Assembly (NCBI GenBank): GCA_012184525.1
Contig: WOFQ01000002.1
Coordinates: forward strand, 186,001-250,000
Origin: Xenoacremonium recifei
Lineage: Eukaryota; Ascomycota; Sordariomycetes; Hypocreales; Nectriaceae
Length of the DNA: 64,000 nucleotides
Direction: 5' to 3'
How positions within the stretch are numbered: position 1 is the first letter of the stretch; every line of letters begins with the position of its first letter. The notes beneath the pieces are model-generated. The model ran no database searches. It had not been told where the DNA came from and saw only the letters and a program-made list of their open reading frames with translations. Made by a program: the position numbers and the translations under genes. Positions 11,940-22,068 of the stretch are shown here, one piece after another.

Positions 11940-12971
11940 ATGGCACCCTCGCTCGAAGCGCCAGAGCCCGTTGAGGACGTCATCGCCAACCCCCTCAAGG
12001 CCAAACCACAGCTCGTCGCCCCGGAGCCCGAACACTGTCCCGGCCCGGAGTCCCAGCAAGCCGGCACGGCCGACTCCTGCGCCGGATGCCCGAACCAGGC
12101 CATCTGCGCGTCGGCGCCCAAGGGCCCGGACCCGGACATCCCCGTCATCGCGCAGCGCCTTGCCGGCGTGAAGCACAAGATCCTCGTGCTCAGCGGCAAG
12201 GGCGGCGTCGGCAAGAGCACGTTCACGTCGCTGCTGGCGCACGCGTTTGCCACGAATCCCGACAACATGGTCGGCATCATGGACACGGACATCTGCGGGC
12301 CGAGCATCCCCAAGATGATGGGCGTCGAGGGCGAGACGGTGCATGTGAGCGGCTCCGGCTGGTCGCCGGTGTATCTGATGGACAATCTCGGCGTCATGAG
12401 CATCCAGTTCCTGCTGCCCAACCGCGACGACGCCATCATCTGGCGCGGGCCCAAGAAGAACGGCCTGATCAAGCAGTTCCTCAAGGACGTTGAATGGGGC
12501 GACCTGGACTTCCTGCTCGTCGACACGCCTCCCGGAACTAGCGACGAGCACCTCAGCGTCAACTCGTTCCTCAAGGAGAGTGGCATCGACGGCGCCGTGA
12601 TGGTCACCACGCCGCAGGAGGTCTCGCTGCTGGACGTGCGCAAGGAGATCGACTTCTGCCGCAAGGCCGGCATCCGCGTGTTGGGCATCGCCGAGAACAT
12701 GAGCGGCTTCGTGTGCCCCAAGTGCCAGGGCGAGAGCCAGATCTTCCGGGCGAGCACGGGCGGCGCGCGGGCGTTGGCCAAGGAGATGGGCATCCCGTTC
12801 CTCGGCGCGGTGCCGCTGGATCCTCGCATTGGCATGGCGTGCGACTATGGGGAGAGCTACTTCGACTCGTTCCCCGACAGCCCGGCATGCCTGGCTTTCA
12901 AGCAGGTTGTGAAAAATGTGGCAGATCAACTGGGACTCGACCACCAGAGCGTGTTGCCGGACGACCAATAG
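11940..12971 (+). CDS. nbp35: Cytosolic Fe-S cluster assembly scaffold ATPase Nbp35
   Basis: P-loop NTPase of the Mrp/NBP35 family that, with Cfd1, builds and hands over [4Fe-4S] clusters for cytosolic and nuclear proteins. Intronless, 343 residues. The N-terminal ferredoxin-like cluster site that separates Nbp35 from Cfd1 is visible: C33-x13-C47-x2-C50-x5-C56. The deviant Walker A GKGGVGKST sits at residues 86-94, the Walker B-like DTDICGPSIPKMMG follows, then DFLLVDTPPGTSDEH. The C-terminal bridging-cluster motif CPKC is at about residues 258-261. Length and all motifs are typical. The gene is markedly GC-rich in third positions compared with its neighbours, consistent with high expression. 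Start is the first ATG in frame (ACCATGG context). Confidence 0.97.
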   Translation: MAPSLEAPEPVEDVIANPLKAKPQLVAPEPEHCPGPESQQAGTADSCAGCPNQAICASAPKGPDPDIPVIAQRLAGVKHKILVLSGKGGVGKSTFTSLLAHAFATNPDNMVGIMDTDICGPSIPKMMGVEGETVHVSGSGWSPVYLMDNLGVMSIQFLLPNRDDAIIWRGPKKNGLIKQFLKDVEWGDLDFLLVDTPPGTSDEHLSVNSFLKESGIDGAVMVTTPQEVSLLDVRKEIDFCRKAGIRVLGIAENMSGFVCPKCQGESQIFRASTGGARALAKEMGIPFLGAVPLDPRIGMACDYGESYFDSFPDSPACLAFKQVVKNVADQLGLDHQSVLPDDQ

Positions 12972-13121
12972 ATACGGTTACATCCTTATGATTTCACGGG
13001 ACAGCATGGCGTGGCATGGTTGGCATCTTCTTGTACATAGGGTAGTTTTGTCTCTTGCATATAAACTTCAATGATTCATGGCACTTCATAATTCGCCGAC
13101 TCCCAACAGTACGCCTCCCTC

Positions 13122-13771
13122 TTACTCCTTGATGAGCTTTTCGGGAATGTCTTCCAAGTCATCGACAGACTCGATGTCAATGACCCTCCCGACTTCACTG
13201 GTATTGCGCATCAACTCCTTGGCACCGGCATAGAGCATCCTCACGGCTGCGTTGCACGTAATCGGAAGATAGTACAGCAGGACATATGGTACTGATAAGC
13301 GTCCGTCGGGCTGCATTTATCCGCATTAATTTCAGACCGTCGTCTTCTTCCACTAGCTGTCACGTACCTTCGTCACTGGGTAGCTCAGCAGCACGAAGCG
13401 GGGAGCGTGGTCGGGAAGGTCGTCGCCGAGTTCCTCCAGAGACTTGTAGGTCACCTTGTCTTCATCTTGTCGGATCTCGTGGGTATTCTTATCGATCAGG
13501 TCTGACGCGGGAGGGACAAGGGGTTAGGTCGCCGTTGCGGATCGAGTTTCGACGGGCAGAGAGGGGTTCCCAAAGGAGACGCACATACAGATGACTGCTT
13601 GGGGATCATTCGCTCGGGACGTTGTTAGGCGGAACTTCCGGAGATGTTGTTTCGTCTCGTCGGAGAAGGTGTAGAGCCGTGATTCGGACGCCTGTCAACA
13701 GACGCAAGATGTCATGTCAGGCCGGGTCTGATGCAAGTGCTTAATGCGGCGGGGTCAAGGGCGCATACCAT
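13122..13771 (-). CDS. Glia maturation factor (GMF/Aim7) family ADF-homology protein
   Basis: Small actin regulator of the ADF/cofilin superfamily; GMF binds Arp2/3 and promotes debranching of actin networks. Four exons: 13771-13769, 13691-13589, 13501-13368 and 13310-13122, giving 142 residues, the standard GMF length. Exon 1 is only the ATG triplet, followed at once by GTATGC; the second exon begins with Ala-Ser-Glu-Ser-Arg-Leu-Tyr. The ADF-H fold is recognised from KQHLRKFRLTTSR, LPDHAPRFVLLSYP and the terminal PEKLIKE helix. The YVLLYYLP segment and the NAAVRMLYAGAKELMRN helix are strongly GMF-like. Intron lengths are 77, 87 and 57 nt. Divergent from the MoaB-fold gene with 392 nt between the start codons. 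Confidence 0.93.
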
Positions 13772-14163
13772 GATAGGGGAGGTCTGAGGGAGACCGGCGT
13801 CTCGGAATGCTGTAGATGAGGGATAGGAGAGAAGCGGGATGCAGTGCTTGTTCGACGCGGGGTGATTGACGGGGGAGAAGTCCCAAATGGAAGCTCGAGA
13901 TATCACGAGATGGCTGTGGTTGTGTTGTAGTTGCAGCAATCCAGAAGCTCCCTCGAAAATGCCCCGCCCGCTGCAACGGCCCCGGAACCGAGACCAAGCC
14001 GCGCGAACTCCCCACCGGATCCCCGCCAACCAACAGACGGCCTCACTCGCTCGATGGGATGGCCGGCCATGGCGTCATTAATAAATGAATCTCCCTAGTT
14101 CTGAGGTTAGCCCATAAGAACGACTCTCAGCAAAACACCAAGAGAGTCCCAGGAAAGCCTCTC
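13772..14163. promoter_or_regulatory. Shared divergent promoter region, GMF / MoaB-fold gene
   Basis: A 392-nt space between two start codons facing away from each other; both promoters and leaders must fit here. No known motif was recognised. Confidence 0.5.
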
Positions 14164-15563
14164 ATGTTCGCGCGTCTGTCCCAGATCACGAGACATCTCT
14201 CAACACCCGCCGCCACTTCTACAGTCCGGAGATCCGTGTTCGGAAGGATGGCGACGGCCTCGGCAGACGAGCGCAATGCGCGAACTATCCATACGGCTGC
14301 GTGCCTGATCATCGGAGACGAGGTCTTGGGCGGAAAGGTACTTTGAGGCTCGCCGAGATGCGATTGGTCCCCTCTTCCGGAGTCTTTGCGGTCAACACGA
14401 GATGCTAATGGTTACGCAGACGGTTGATGTGAGTCCGGCTGGCGTGACCAGGAGTTGCGATTCCGCCTCGATGAGCTTCGTTGACGGAACATAGACCAAC
14501 TCGGCGTATTTTGCGAAATGGTGCTTCTCTCTCGGTATCGTAGGTTGCCTGTTATTGGACGGAGTGGTCCGACGACTTGGTCTGATTGGCTTGTTGTAGA
14601 ACTTGAAACGAGTTGAAGTTATTGAAGACGATGAAAGCGAGATTGTCGAGGCCGTCCGCAGGATGAGCGATCGCTACGACTTTGTCGTTACTAGGTGAGA
14701 CTCATAAACCCTTGTTCTGTACTGTACCGAACACAAGTATTGACTCAATTCCCAGCGGCGGCATCGGTCCAACGTAAGTTGTACAACCAGGTTCTGCGCA
14801 ACCCGCCTAATGATCCTGTAGGCACGATGATATCACCTACCAATCAATCGCAAAGGCCTTTGGACTGCCCCTGCTGCTCCATCAAGAGGCGTATGAAAAG
14901 ATGAAACGCCTCTCCAAACCCCATCCGTCCGCCCCCAAGTTTGACTGGAACGTCGATTCGCCCGCACTGACGGCCAAGCTTCGCATGGTCCGTCTTCCGA
15001 TTGACGAGTCCCGAGATCTAGGGAAACAAGCCATCTTCCCTCACGAAGAGCTCTGGGTTCCTGTCTCAGTGGTGAACGGCAACATTCACATCCTGCCGGG
15101 TGTGCCAAGACTCTGTGAGTCGGCTCCGAGGTTGAATTAATTCTCAGTCACAGTAATCTCTAACACGAGGTTGCAGTTGAGAAGTTGCTCGATGGGCTGA
15201 AACCGCTTGTCCTTCCCCGGCTGGCTGATCCCGAAGGCAAAGGAACTTACAGAGTCCTAATCTCGACACCCCTACCGGAGAGTGCTGTTGCCGCTTTCTT
15301 GACGCAGCTTGCGGAAAAGGTTGAACCAAGAGGTGTCAAGGTAGGTAGCTATCCCCGCTGGGAGAAGAGCCGCAACACTGTGACCCTGGTTGGACGGTAA
15401 GTACCATGCCGCTGCGAGCCTCGCTACTATTAGAGGTTGCATTTCTAACGGAGCGCACAGGGACCAAGAGTATCTAGAAAGTCTCGTTTCTGAAGTGGAG
15501 CAGGGCGTGCAAGGCAAGAGAGTTTCGAAGGAGGATGAAGCTGATGAGCCGCCGGCAAACTAA
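14164..15563 (+). CDS. MoaB/Mog (molybdopterin-binding) domain protein, FAD-synthase N-domain-like, with two microexons
   Basis: 318-residue protein with a MoCF_biosynth fold. Eight exons: 14164-14337, 14420-14428, 14495-14539, 14600-14694, 14756-14773, 14822-15114, 15177-15396 and 15461-15563. Exon 2 is 9 nt (Thr-Val-Asp) and exon 5 is 18 nt (Gly-Gly-Ile-Gly-Pro-Thr with shared end codons). Conserved blocks are CLIIGDEVLGGKTVDTNS, VIEDDESEI, DFVVTSGGIGPTHDDITY, and HILPGVPRLFEKLL. This matches fungal proteins named molybdopterin-binding and the N-terminal half of animal FLAD1; the FAD-synthase (PAPS-reductase-like) half is absent. The N-terminal 29 residues are rich in Arg/Ser/Leu with no acid, so the first ATG may give a mitochondrial form and Met29 a cytosolic one. 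The enzymatic role is not established; a nucleotide or FAD pyrophosphatase activity as in FLAD1 homologues is possible. Confidence 0.9.
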
Positions 15564-16440
15564 ACAGAGAAAGCCTTGTGAAGATCTATCTCATACTGGC
15601 CTGTTGGTGGCTCCGAGTCAATATGGAGGTGCTCGACCGGAAAATTCGACCAGTGAGGTTGAATCGCTAGGAATTGGGATGCGAGATGACAAGTATCCGT
15701 GCCTTCTTGTCCGACATTGCGGCCGATGAAGATCTTGGATCGTCGCGTCCATCTTATAGTGCTGTATATTGGATAGAAGGTCAGGAGGACCAATACATAC
15801 TAGATAGTCAAGTTCAACTGCCAGATGCGGCAGTCTTGCAGAGATTCCCACGTGCACTCAGGATGCGCAGTCAATATCGCGGCCGAATCACGGATGAGGA
15901 CGGAGCTGTTCGGGGACCGTTTGAGGATTACCCCTGTTCGATTTGTCCAAATCCAACTCTCTGGCGGTACGCCCAAGTGAACGCCGCTGATCCGTACTGC
16001 ATACGGACCTGGGTGCAACTTGCGCACTGGCGGCAAGTTTCATTAACGGTAGCGTCCTGGGTAACAGAAGTTGGTTTGCAGGATTCTCGGCGGCTGCTCA
16101 TCGTACGACTATCTGCTTGACTCCAGGCGTTTATTACGTTGATGGCTTGCTTGAAACGCAAGGTTGGATCTTTTCTCTCATGATAGGCCGAAGACGATGC
16201 ATTGTTGGATCTTTAGACCCGATGGGACCGTTGGTGGAGTTCGAAGATATCTTCTATGTACGTATGTACTGACGTTGGGGTAACATCCACCTGTTGTTGG
16301 TTTGGTCAGACAAGGCGAGCCAAGGCGCATGGAATTCCGCTATGAATCGTTGTTCGTGTCATACCCGCCCATTCATCCGCTGTAATCCTGAGCGATGCTA
16401 CCGAGGCGCTCACCAGACGACTCTTAGCTGACCGGGCTCA
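15564..16440. other. Gene-poor region with one possible orphan ORF
   Basis: The stretch after the MoaB-fold gene. A 144-codon frame on the plus strand starts with ATG at 15686 and ends at 16120. Its composition is protein-like (mixed acidic, aromatic and hydrophobic residues) but no domain is recognised, and overlapping minus-strand frames are of similar length. Nothing else was identified. Confidence 0.3.
15686..16123 (+). CDS. Possible orphan protein (unsupported)
   Basis: An open frame of about 144 codons starting MTSIRAFLSDIAADEDL. No signal peptide, membrane segment or known motif is visible; it has four Cys (two as C-x2-C near PCSICPN). It lies between two conserved genes in a region otherwise without genes. 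It may be a lineage-specific gene, an exon of a longer gene or chance. I do not recognise it and give it a low score. Confidence 0.2.
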
Positions 16441-17030
16441 CTAGCTAGCCGGTCGGCCAATCTGGTAGAATAGGGGGTTGCCGGGTTGATAGGGCTTCAA
16501 CTCCGGAGCAAGCTCTGGGAACGAGGTTTGGTAAATGGCATTCCGGTGGATCATGGAGGAAAAGGTGGAGGAGCCAGGGCCGCCACCAGCGACGCCATTC
16601 GTTCTAGAAGACTGGCGAGAATGCACGGGCTTGGGCGTTGTCGACGGCGTCGGGAACGGCGACCAGGCCAGGGGACCCTGTGGCATGCTGCCGAACTGAC
16701 TAACAAGGCTACTAGCTGAGTAAGGCGGCTCTGGGCGCGTGGGAGAGCTGGGAAGTGCTGGCGAGCTGAGATGGCAGCGGCGGCGGAATGGAGACGAGCC
16801 AAGGATCGTGGGATGGTCCAACGGCTGGAAAGTGAGCTTCTGGAACTGGAGAAATTGAGTAGGCACCTGGGTGTGTGAGGATGATAGGCAGTGAAGCTAT
16901 CTCGACCATGGCCAGTGCAAGATGAGAAGTGGAGGACAACAGTGCTTCGTACCTTCCTCCCACGCATCCCATTCAGTGTGACGATACCTTGGACAGCGCC
17001 TTAGTAATCTAAGCAGTCGTGACTTCCAAT
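16441..17030 (-). CDS. Possible conserved Pro/Ser-rich protein, model uncertain
   Basis: A minus-strand frame ending at 16441 stays open for about 140 codons and reads like a real fungal disordered protein: repeated SPTRPEPP, SPFPTPSTTPKP and a C-terminal MIHRNAIYQTSFPEL followed by NPLFYQIGRPAS. Its only start in frame is a GTG at 16866, so an upstream exon is expected. Candidates lie at 16973-16950: an ATG followed by GTGGGA and GTACGA donors, and a CACACCCAG acceptor just before the frame. A separate open stretch just upstream reads EDWKSRLLRLLRRCPRYRHTEWD and could be part of it, but I could not join the pieces in one phase. Function unknown. Confidence 0.3.
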
Positions 17031-19534
17031 CCTCTGCCAAATTCTGACTGATAACCAAGGTTTTAATAACGCTCCCCTTCTTTGGTTGGAAGGTCTGAGT
17101 TGACCGACACCGTCGACAAAGTTGATACGTCAGGTATGCTTTCTTTTCCTTGTCTGAACCTTCATACGACGGTCTGAAGCATCCCTTGGTATCTCGTCAC
17201 AATCAAGTTGCTAATACGTAACAGACCACGCAGCTTGATAGTGATATCTCTGCTGGCAAGGTCCTAGCCAGAGCTGAGATACCGATACAGTAGCTGCATT
17301 CACTAGCCAGGTACGACACCGATGTCGACTACCACGCCGTATCACAAGCTGTGAAACGCAGAACCATGGTTTGGGGCAGCCTCAATCCTACATCAGGCTG
17401 CTAGCCCACACGGATTACCTGTCCAGGGGGGACCAACAGAGGACTCCCGCCCGACGAGAGGGTCGGTCTCCCGTGGAGTTAGTCCGGGCTTCTGGGCCTT
17501 TCCCCCGTCCGCCCCGGCGGCCCCGGTTACCTGGGACGGGATCCGGGAGACAATCAGTCAGTGATACAAAGTCAAACAAACGAAACAACGAGGAGGCTCA
17601 GCAGATTCAGACGGGAGGGAAGCCAAGACAAGAGCTAATAAGACACGATAGCCGTGGGCTTTGATACTGATGGCATCGTAGGCGCCTGCCGAGAGTGGAC
17701 AAGAGACAAAGGTCCAATTGGGATGGGCAGAGCCCGAGGTAGGTGATGACGGTTGCTTTGATAGCGCTGGCGATGCGTGACGGCTTGCTTATGGACAGAC
17801 TAATACTCTGTATGGCGGCATCGGTGCCGCTATGCGACATGACCCTCACTATCGATTTCATTGTCGCCGGATGGAACTCACAGAGTTGCAATAGGCGCTG
17901 ACTTGCCGAAGGAACCGTTTCCTCACGGGGCAGGGAGTGTACACCGTCTCCAAAGCTTCTATTCCGAGCCTGGTCAAGCATAGTACAGTGCAGGCAAGAA
18001 GCCGCGGAACTTTCCTTGACGGCTTCGTTTTAAGCGGACTCTGGGGTTACTTGTACATGATGGCCTGCAAATTGGCTGCAGCCAGCAAAGAACCGAAGAT
18101 AGAGCACTAGGGAGCGGGCGGCGGCATTCCGGGCCAGTTTCGACGTGCTGCCGGCCGTTGGGCGACTTTTCTCGATGTCACGGAAAGGTTCGTTCGCATC
18201 CCCCTCATTCTGGCAGGACCCTGGCAATCCGGCTAACCAACCCCAGTGCCCCTTTTCATGCCATGCTTGTGTGTTTGCTGTGCTTACCTCGGCGGCCACG
18301 CGAGTCCGGGTCAGGAAGCAAAGAGCTCTCGATGCCAGATACGATGCTGTGCTGCAAGCGCTTTCGGCGGCTGCAGAGAATCGATGCAGCATTGATTGAC
18401 ACGCCTTGCACCCTTGCATGTTCGTACAGTGTGAGATGCATTGGCGGGCGGGCCAGCAGACGCAGTGAGCCTCTGCCCTTGCAGACTGCTGACCGGGGTG
18501 CGTGCGGATGGAGAGCTCGGAGAGCCACAACGGCACGGACGAGAACGAGAGCACACCTCGACGGGAGAATCGCCCACCAGCAGCTAGCCACGGAGCACGA
18601 GCACACACCCCCTCCCCTATTTCCTTTGACATGTGCGCTTTGGCCACGGACGATCGCGGCGATGAATGGATGGATGAATGGCTTGACAGAGCACGAATTC
18701 GGCCTCGGAAGACCAGACCAGACCAAACGCCATGGAGCGTTTCCCGTGCATCGCCGTGGCCGACCCGGAATGCTGCGAGCAATATCAGTTTCTGCTGGCG
18801 TTTTCCATCTGGGATCCAGCCTGGGATCGGTCTCGTCCTCCAGCAGCCATCCATCCTTCGCCAATCATCCCCCCCGTCCCCCCCCATCTGTCACGGCCCA
18901 CTCCCGCGGGCATCACCTTACTTCAGTGGCACCCTCATCAACGACCACCACCCTCACGCCCGAGATGGGCCTGTCTCTAAGAGTAGGAGAGCTTGTTAAG
19001 GCTCTCTTGTCTGGGCTGGGCTGTCTTTACGCTCTCCGGCGCACCCTGGGGCCACTCCACTTGCGTCCCTTCAGCGCCGGGCGCGGCCAATGGAAGCGCT
19101 GAAAGGCGGTTTCCAGCCTCTCGATGCCAGCCTCCAGCCACGCTCATGCACCCCCCCTTTTTTGCGAGCTCTGGGCTACTGTCTGGCGCTGGCGCTGGCC
19201 AATGGAGGGGGGCAGGCACTGTAGCTACAGCGCCTAGCCTGCCCGAAGCCGCCTGTGATCCCCTAGAACCTCCACTAAAAATTCCAGGCTGGCCGCTGTG
19301 GTGCGTTTGTCTGCCGCTGGAGCAGGCCGGAGTCTGGCGGTTCTCCACACTCTGCTCTCTGAGGACGCCCCCCTTCAGCGCCCACCCTCCAACCGCCGGG
19401 CCTCTCCTTCCCCCCTCCGCAGTCCAGTCGCACCCGGCGAGCGCTGGCATTGGCAGGCAGTTCCCACTGTTCGCTGCGCCCACGCCCCAAACCCCCCTCC
19501 TCAATCAATCAATCCACTATCCTCTCTGCTTTGA

Positions 19535-19554
19535 CCTTTCCTTTCCTTTCCTTT
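19535..19554 (+). repeat. (CCTTT)4 tandem repeat in the ras-1 leader/promoter
   Basis: Four exact copies of CCTTT in the pyrimidine-rich tract upstream of ras-1. Confidence 0.9.
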
Positions 19555-19570
19555 GACCTGGGCCTTGCAC

Positions 19571-19590
19571 CTGGACTGGACTGGACTGGA
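19571..19590 (+). repeat. (CTGGA)4 tandem repeat in the ras-1 leader/promoter
   Basis: Four exact copies of CTGGA, 16 nt beyond the CCTTT repeat. Confidence 0.9.
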
Positions 19591-19966
19591 ACCTACTGCC
19601 TCTCCCGTCTGTCTGTCGGTCTTGCTTGTCTTCCTCTTCTCCTCCAAGCGGAACCTACACCCTTCCATTCTCTTGATCCATCGCCAATCCGCCGCCCTGC
19701 TGCTGCTGCGCTGCTCCCTCTTCCACTCTTTCCCGTTTCTTTGATTTTCCAATCTCCTCCTCTTCCTCGTCGCAAGCCATCCCGTCGCCTGCGCTATTCT
19801 CTCCGCCAACAAGCCCATCGGACCAGCGACTCTGCGAGCTGCTCGACTGGACGATCCGTCCCTGCGACGACCATCCCAGCCCCCCTGCGCGAGTCAATTT
19901 CCAGCGCCAACTCCCCCAGATAATACACCGAAAGCTGCTCCCGAGCTGCTTCGCGATACCGACACA

Positions 19967-20892
19967 ATGGCTACGTCCACAAAGGTACGGCGCCGCGCCC
20001 CGAGTCCTATCAGGCGGCCTCGCCCTCTCCCGATTGTCCCGTCGCTAACTGGGAACTTCCGCCGCAGTTCTTGCGAGAGTACAAGCTCGTCGTCGTCGGT
20101 GGTGGTGGTGTCGGTAAATCCTGCTTGACCATCCAGCTGATTCAGAGCCACTTCGTCGACGAGTATGATCCCACAATTGAAGGTTCGTCTATTTATCGAG
20201 ATAAGGCGCTTGGCTCGGAAACGAGGGAGCTCCTATGTAGCCGGGACCAGGGAACTAATCGCGCCCAACCCTTACAGATTCCTACCGAAAGCAGTGCGTT
20301 ATCGACGATGAGGTCGCTCTGCTCGACGTTCTCGATACTGCCGGCCAAGAAGAGTACAGCGCCATGCGAGAGCAGTACATGCGCACCGGCGAGGGTTTCC
20401 TGCTAGTCTACTCCATCACGTCGCGACAGAGCTTCGAAGAAATCACCACCTTCCAGCAACAAATCCTGCGCGTCAAGGACAAGGACTACTTCCCCATGGT
20501 TGTGGTCGGAAACAAGTGCGATTTGGAGAACGACCGGGAAGTAACACGACAAGGTACGTTGTCTCCTCACCCCATTGTAGATCTCTTGCACTTTGTTAGC
20601 TTCGATTGGATTGTGGCTTGTCGCATGTGGCTAACTGCATGTTCCTGCAGAGGGTGAGGCGCTTGCCCGATCATTCGGCTGCAAGTTCATCGAGACGTCC
20701 GCCAAGTCTCGAATCAACGTCGACAAGGCCTTTTACGATATCGTACGAGAGATCCGAAGATACAACCGTGAGATGCAAGGGTACTCAACTGGAAGCGGCG
20801 GCACCTCCGGCGGCAACGGCCCCCCCAAGCCCATGGACATGGACAACGGAGAGCAAGAGGCCGGCTGCTGCTCCAAGTGCGTGATTATGTAA
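19967..20892 (+). CDS. ras1: Ras small GTPase (ras-1/RasA)
   Basis: Membrane-anchored GTP switch controlling cAMP and MAP-kinase signalling, polarity and morphogenesis. Exons 19967-19984 (18 nt), 20068-20182, 20278-20553 and 20651-20892; 216 residues. The P-loop is GGGGVGKS (residues 17-24); the positions equal to human Gly12, Gly13 and Gln61 are Gly19, Gly20 and Gln68, all wild-type. The effector loop YDPTIEDSY spans the junction of exons 2 and 3, and DTAGQEE, NKCD and ETSAK follow. The hypervariable tail is Gly/Ser-rich and ends CCSKCVIM: a CaaX farnesylation box (CVIM) with two adjacent Cys for palmitoylation. The short N-terminal extension before REYKLVVVG is normal for filamentous-fungal RasA. 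Very confident. Confidence 0.98.
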
Positions 20893-22068
20893 ACGAAACT
20901 GTTTACGCATGCCAATGCAAAGACGAGGGGCGGGGCAGGACGAGTCTAGATTTGAGACGTCAGCGGAAGATAAGATTGGGCGGACAGATATCCATCGAGA
21001 CGACTTGTTTTAGCAATGCGCACTTTGGTGTTGGAACGTCACGACAGGTCGCATACGAGCGGGCGAGCGAGCGAGCACGAGAGAGTGGAAGAAAACGATT
21101 GCATCGGACGGGGAGTCGACGGAGGTTCTGGCTTCAATGCAGAAGCGCGCACACAAGCACTCCTAAGCTAGGGACTTCTTTTTTTTATCCTTGGGGACGG
21201 TTCACACGAGCCGTTGAAGCGGGACATGAACATGAAAAACAAACGGATAGTTTGCGATGCCATGACCTCATGACTTCGGCGAGGAGATCAGCATGCTTGA
21301 CCGGGTTTAGCTTGGCTGGGCTTTGTTCACGATGCGCTCTGAAGGTGCGATTCGTGAATTCAGCGGGGATGTGCCGTCCATGTGGAAAAGGAGGAGGAAG
21401 AGAAGACAAAGAGGGAAAATGCAGGCAAAGAGAAACAGAAGGAGGTGATGTTTTCCTTGACTTTGGCGCCCTTGTACGGAGTAAGGACGGGCAAAGACGA
21501 AGACAAACCAGCGCCTCTGGGACCTCGCGAGAGAACGACACGCCAGCCTCGGGATTTTCTTTTTTTTATTATCTTATTTTTTTTTTTGTTAAAACTCTGT
21601 CATCTTTCTATCTTTTTTTTTAGTCGTCTGGGAGGATCCGGGAAATTTCGTTTTTATTTTTCTTCCTTCTCTTCGAAAGATTCAATATGGGTTGTCTTTC
21701 CCGCGCAGCTCTTGGTCGTTAAAAACAAATCTCCTAACACATCTGGTTTCCCTCATATCTGAACGGCCGTTGTCGTGTTTGTAATTCTTGTCTGTCGTTC
21801 CGGGTTCGTTTCTTTTTCTTGTCTGGTGTTTGCTCGAGTTCCCGTTTCGCTCCTGGTAGATTAGTCGTGATGGTTGCAAGTTAGAAAAGCAATTCAATGT
21901 GTTTCCCCTTTTCAGCCTTGTGTATTGTGACATCTTGATACGACAAGATACTGAAAAATATCTTCCTGTCATTGAGTCATCGTTTATGAGAGCAACCGTC
22001 TGGAGCCCAGAACACTTCTATACGGCAATATCATCTTAAGCCACGCAACTCCATCAACCACCACCCTC
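20893..22068. other. ras-1 3' region and convergent spacer
   Basis: About 1.2 kb between the ras-1 stop and the convergent acetyltransferase stop. It has several long T runs around 21550-21620 and 21650 and only unsupported frames. Probably long 3' UTRs; no RNA gene or repeat family recognised. Confidence 0.4.

Larger units (their letters stand above)
17031..19966. promoter_or_regulatory. Long gene-free region upstream of ras-1
   Basis: Nearly 3 kb with no convincing gene. The overlapping frames between 18030 and 18990 on both strands show no domain and look like composition effects. From about 19500 the plus strand is strongly pyrimidine-rich with short tandem repeats, typical of a core promoter and long 5' leader of a highly expressed signalling gene. 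Several short upstream frames would precede the ras start. Confidence 0.45.

Noticed and set aside
11697..12968. 423-codon minus-strand frame opposite Nbp35
   Set aside because: Antisense shadow of a very GC-rich, well-identified gene; composition (His/Ala/Arg/Asp) reflects the complement and no domain is visible.
18030..18990. Overlapping frames of 165-314 codons on both strands upstream of ras-1
   Set aside because: They overlap each other in several frames, have biased composition and show no domain or splice-linked extension. Best seen as chance open frames in GC-rich DNA.
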